23,941 nt of DNA. Source: Limnohabitans sp. Rim8. Lineage in GTDB: Bacteria > Pseudomonadota > Gammaproteobacteria > Burkholderiales > Burkholderiaceae_C. The stretch's first letter is position 1. Each line of letters starts with the position of its first letter. The notes beneath the pieces were generated by a model. It was given only the letters and a program-made list of their open reading frames with translations, ran no database searches and had not been told where the DNA came from. The stretch is taken from NCBI GenBank assembly GCA_945877725.1, contig CAMDXR010000013.1, positions 1-23,941 of the forward strand, written 5' to 3'. The position numbers and the translations under genes are program-made. This document shows, piece by piece, positions 21,525-23,941 of the stretch.

Positions 21525-21534
21525 AAAAGCTTGT
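21516..21534 (+). other. Hairpin enclosing the DTW gene stop codon
   Basis: GCAAGC (21516-21521) and GCTTGT (21529-21534) pair, with one G-U, around a TAAAAAA loop that begins with the stop codon. It lies in a 33-bp gap between convergent genes. On the minus strand the loop is T-rich but no stem precedes a T-run, so termination is uncertain. Confidence 0.4.
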
Positions 21535-21557
21535 GTTCTTGCTGCAAAAACTTGGGT

Positions 21558-22205
21558 TCAGGCTGTTTTGTAGGCATTCACAAAAGCCAATGCCCGTTCG
21601 CGAACCCCTTCGGCACTCCGGCCCGGTGAATACAAGGCCGAACCCAAGCCGAAGCCAGACGCCCCTGCCGCCCTGTAAGACGCCATGTTGTCGGGCGTGA
21701 TACCGCCTACAGGCATCAAACTGGTTTCGGGGGGCAATACAGCCCGCATGGCTTTAAGAATGGCGGGGGAAATCATTTCGGCGGGGAACAATTTGAGCCC
21801 CTGCGCACCGGCATCGAGTGCCGCAAAGGCTTCGCTCGGCGTGGCCACACCGGGCAATACCACCATGTTCAGCGTCAGGGCCTGTGCCACCACGGCGGGG
21901 TTGAAGTTGGGAGCGACAACCAAGCGACCTCCGGCGGCATGCACGTCTTTGACCTGCTGTGCGTTGAGCACCGTGCCTGCGCCGATCAGGGTTTGCGGAA
22001 ATTGCCGTGTCAGTGTTGCGATGCTTTGCAAGGGATTGGGCGAATTGAGGGGGACTTCGATGATGGCAAAGCCGCTGTTGACCAGTGCTTCGCCGATGCT
22101 GGGTGCTTCGTCGGGTGTGAGGCCACGCAGGATGGCGATCAAGGGCAAACGGGTCATGGCATGCGCCAAAGTTTGGGCGGCTGAGGATATGGGCAATGGG
22201 GTCAT
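21558..22205 (-). CDS. dgoA: 2-dehydro-3-deoxy-6-phosphogalactonate aldolase
   Basis: 215 residues from the ATG at 22205; 22 further codons upstream (to a TTG) do not resemble the family. It is a class I aldolase of the Eda/DgoA fold, with IEVPLNSPNPLQS (catalytic Glu, DgoA-type rather than Eda-type LRT), GLKLFPAEMI (Schiff-base Lys) and PVGGI. It splits KDPGal into pyruvate and glyceraldehyde 3-phosphate in the galactose/galactonate (De Ley-Doudoroff) route. It lies 69 bases after dgoK, with no clear ribosome site. It is a separate gene from eda and differs clearly in sequence. Confidence 0.9.
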   Translation of the reverse strand: MTPLPISSAAQTLAHAMTRLPLIAILRGLTPDEAPSIGEALVNSGFAIIEVPLNSPNPLQSIATLTRQFPQTLIGAGTVLNAQQVKDVHAAGGRLVVAPNFNPAVVAQALTLNMVVLPGVATPSEAFAALDAGAQGLKLFPAEMISPAILKAMRAVLPPETSLMPVGGITPDNMASYRAAGASGFGLGSALYSPGRSAEGVRERALAFVNAYKTA

Positions 22206-22274
22206 ACAAAAAGTGTATTGAAGGGGGGCAGGCTGATTTGTTAACTTAAAAGATAAGCGCTGAACATTCAAGCC

Positions 22275-23165
22275 TCAGCAATTGCAGGCCAATGCAAACA
22301 AACCCGCCCAAGTGGCTTCTGACCCGCGGCATTGGCTGCTTATGCCCAAGTGTTGCAAGGCTAGGGTGTAGCGCAGGGTCAAGGCTTCGCTGCCGATCAG
22401 GATGACCGGGTTTGAGCCTGTCAATTGGGCCTGCGTGCGCAATTCTTCACCAATCAGCAGGCCCGACAAGTAGCTGGGCAGTGCAGTCGAACTCATGCGT
22501 TCAAACAAGCCCAGCGTACGCACCGCAAACAGGTGGTGCAACACACTGCCCGGTTGCTGGCTTTGGTCAATGCCTTGTAGAAAGGCTGCTTCGTCAAAGG
22601 CGCCCTTCAGATCGAGTGTCTTGCCCAAAATGGAGTGCTGGCTTAGCAAAGCGAAGAGCTCACCCGTCATGAATGTTTTGAAATTCAGGATGCGTCCAGC
22701 TTGCACTTGTACCCATTTGCTGTGCGTGCCTGGCAACACCAGTGTGGCCGTGTCGCGCTGCGCCAGTTGCAATGCCCCGAAAATTTGAATCTCCTCGCCG
22801 CGCATCACATCGGGGGTTTTCAAGGGGTCTGTTGCCATGCAACTCATGCCGGGAACTAAAGCGATGCGCGCGGGTTGAATCCATAGCAGGTGCTTGACCA
22901 ACTCGGTAAATCCGGCAGGGCAAGGGCAATAGGGCGCCTCTTGCCATCCCTGTCGACTGCCGGCCATGCCGGAAATCAGGCAAAGGGTATCGGGGTTTTG
23001 CATCCAATCATGAAATAGCTCGTGGAACACCGCCTCAAACTGACCGGGGGCCACGCTCAGAATGCCACGCGCAAACTCACGCGATGCCAACACCTCACCG
23101 TTTGAGCCAAGCCGGGCACCGCGCAGGGACGTCGTGCCCCAGTCGATGGCAATAAGCGGTCTCAT
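22275..23165 (-). CDS. dgoK: 2-dehydro-3-deoxygalactonokinase
   Basis: A 296-residue DgoK-family kinase that phosphorylates 2-keto-3-deoxygalactonate with ATP, giving the substrate of DgoA. The opening IAIDWGTTSLRGARLG is the ATP-binding phosphate-1 loop, and LPGTHSKWVQV and ILIGSEALTLRYTLAL are characteristic. It overlaps the upstream sugar kinase gene by 4 bases (ATGA). Together the two kinases and DgoA form a 2-keto-3-deoxy sugar acid salvage unit. Confidence 0.93.
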   Translation of the reverse strand: MRPLIAIDWGTTSLRGARLGSNGEVLASREFARGILSVAPGQFEAVFHELFHDWMQNPDTLCLISGMAGSRQGWQEAPYCPCPAGFTELVKHLLWIQPARIALVPGMSCMATDPLKTPDVMRGEEIQIFGALQLAQRDTATLVLPGTHSKWVQVQAGRILNFKTFMTGELFALLSQHSILGKTLDLKGAFDEAAFLQGIDQSQQPGSVLHHLFAVRTLGLFERMSSTALPSYLSGLLIGEELRTQAQLTGSNPVILIGSEALTLRYTLALQHLGISSQCRGSEATWAGLFALACNC

Positions 23166-23941
23166 GCTGACGGCTCCGGTGTGCCCCGTTCAAGCAATTG
23201 CATCACTTGATGCCGGTGGGGCAAAGGAGCCACGGCCCCCAAACCTTGAACGGACAAGGCGGCAGCCGCATTGGCATAAACCGTGGCCTGCCAAAGGTCA
23301 TCTCCGGCCGTCAGCCGTGCCAACAAGTTGCCTGCAAAGCAATCGCCTGCACCCGTAGCATCCAGGGCTGTGACGGCATGACCGGGCACTTGGCGAATGC
23401 TTTGACCATTGCTGGCCACTGCACCTTCAGCGCCTAACTTGAGCACCACCTGCGCTGCGCCCTGGGCATGGCTCCAGGCAATGATGTCTTGGGCCTGGGT
23501 CAGGCCAGTCAGCGAGGTCATATCTTCGATGCTGGGTAAAAACAAGTCACACAAACTGACCGCATGGCGGATACACGCTTGCGCACGCGCCAGCGGCCAC
23601 AATGACAGGCGCAAATTTGAATCAAGGGCGACTTGTGTACCCTGCGCTCGCGCATGTTGCATGGCTGCAAAAGCCGTGTCGCAGGCCGATGCCGACAGTG
23701 CCAGCGAAATGCCAGACAAGTGAAGCCACCGGCTGCCACTGATGGCCTTCAGCCAATGCTGAGCCAAGTCTTGGGGTTGCATGCGACTGGCAGCCGACCC
23801 GCTGCGGGCATAACTGAAATGATGGCCTTGCGCATCGTGGCTGACGAAATACATCCCGGTTGGGGCTTGCGGGTCGCGTAAGACATGGGTGGTGTCCACT
23901 TGGTCACGTTGCCACAGGTCCATCAACCGATCTCCCCATCG
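23162..23941 (-). CDS. kdgK: PfkB-family sugar kinase, probable 2-dehydro-3-deoxygluconokinase (partial, N-terminus off the window)
   Basis: The reading frame stays open to the right edge (RWGDRLMDLWQRDQVDTTHV at the edge), so the ATG or TTG codons at 23921-23926 are internal and about 50-60 N-terminal residues are missing. The 259 visible residues contain the sugar-contacting region PTGMYFVSHD, the SIEDMTSLTGL adenosine-side stretch and the PfkB signature DATGAGDCFAGNLLARL with its catalytic Asp. KdgK phosphorylates 2-keto-3-deoxygluconate to KDPG, which eda then cleaves. The coupling to dgoK and dgoA argues for KDG over other PfkB sugars. Substrate confidence is moderate. Confidence 0.88.
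   Translation of the reverse strand, partial: RWGDRLMDLWQRDQVDTTHVLRDPQAPTGMYFVSHDAQGHHFSYARSGSAASRMQPQDLAQHWLKAISGSRWLHLSGISLALSASACDTAFAAMQHARAQGTQVALDSNLRLSLWPLARAQACIRHAVSLCDLFLPSIEDMTSLTGLTQAQDIIAWSHAQGAAQVVLKLGAEGAVASNGQSIRQVPGHAVTALDATGAGDCFAGNLLARLTAGDDLWQATVYANAAAALSVQGLGAVAPLPHRHQVMQLLERGTPEPSA

Noticed and set aside
1..23941. tRNA, rRNA, CRISPR array, IS element or prophage
   Set aside because: No cloverleaf, repeat-spacer pattern, transposase, integrase or terminal repeats were seen on reading either strand.

Overview
The window looks like a chromosomal piece of a betaproteobacterium, most likely Burkholderiales and probably Comamonadaceae (Limnohabitans/Rhodoferax-like). The grounds are an orphan Bug-type periplasmic binding protein, an Entner-Doudoroff edd-eda pair behind a HexR-like box, moderate-to-high GC, and generally betaproteobacterial protein sequences. 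The assignment is by recognition, not by a database search.

Left and centre (about 260-13,780) hold an unbroken run of 14 minus-strand genes, several coupled by ATGA overlaps. In transcription order they are: two ABC permeases, an ABC ATPase, a sulfonate/taurine-type binding protein, a histidinol-dehydrogenase-family protein (HpsN-like), an SDR dehydrogenase, a class III aminotransferase, a zinc alcohol dehydrogenase, a 260 bp promoter-like gap, the SAF small subunit and large subunit of a UxaA-family lyase (SuyAB-like), a Bug protein, a malate/lactate/sulfolactate-type dehydrogenase (ComC-like), a GntR/UTRA regulator and an inositol-monophosphatase-family protein. A LacI-family regulator is divergent at the head of the run. 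Two AAGCGCTT-centred operators lie exactly 100 bp apart between them. The best reading is a C3-organosulfonate catabolic cluster: uptake, then (amino)sulfonate to 2,3-dihydroxypropanesulfonate (DHPS), to sulfolactate, to pyruvate plus sulfite. Compared with the known hpsR-U-NOP-suyAB layout it has an ABC importer where HpsU would be, plus an aminotransferase, a ComC-like dehydrogenase, a Bug protein, a second regulator and a phosphatase-like gene. That combination is the most interesting content here.

The middle right (about 14,980-18,300) holds pdxH (minus) and, divergent from it, edd-eda (plus) with a 15-bp HexR-like palindrome just upstream of edd.

The right part (18,330-21,524) is housekeeping or accessory: gloA and a PaaI-type thioesterase (minus, two bases apart), then on the plus strand a VOC protein, a RIO-type kinase and a DTW-domain tRNA aminocarboxypropyltransferase. 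The far right (21,558 to the edge) is a minus-strand kdgK (cut by the edge)-dgoK-dgoA set for 2-keto-3-deoxy sugar acids, which feeds the same ED-type aldol cleavage as eda. The far left edge carries the last 43 codons of a second UTRA-domain regulator on the plus strand. I found no tRNA, rRNA, CRISPR array, insertion sequence or prophage gene.
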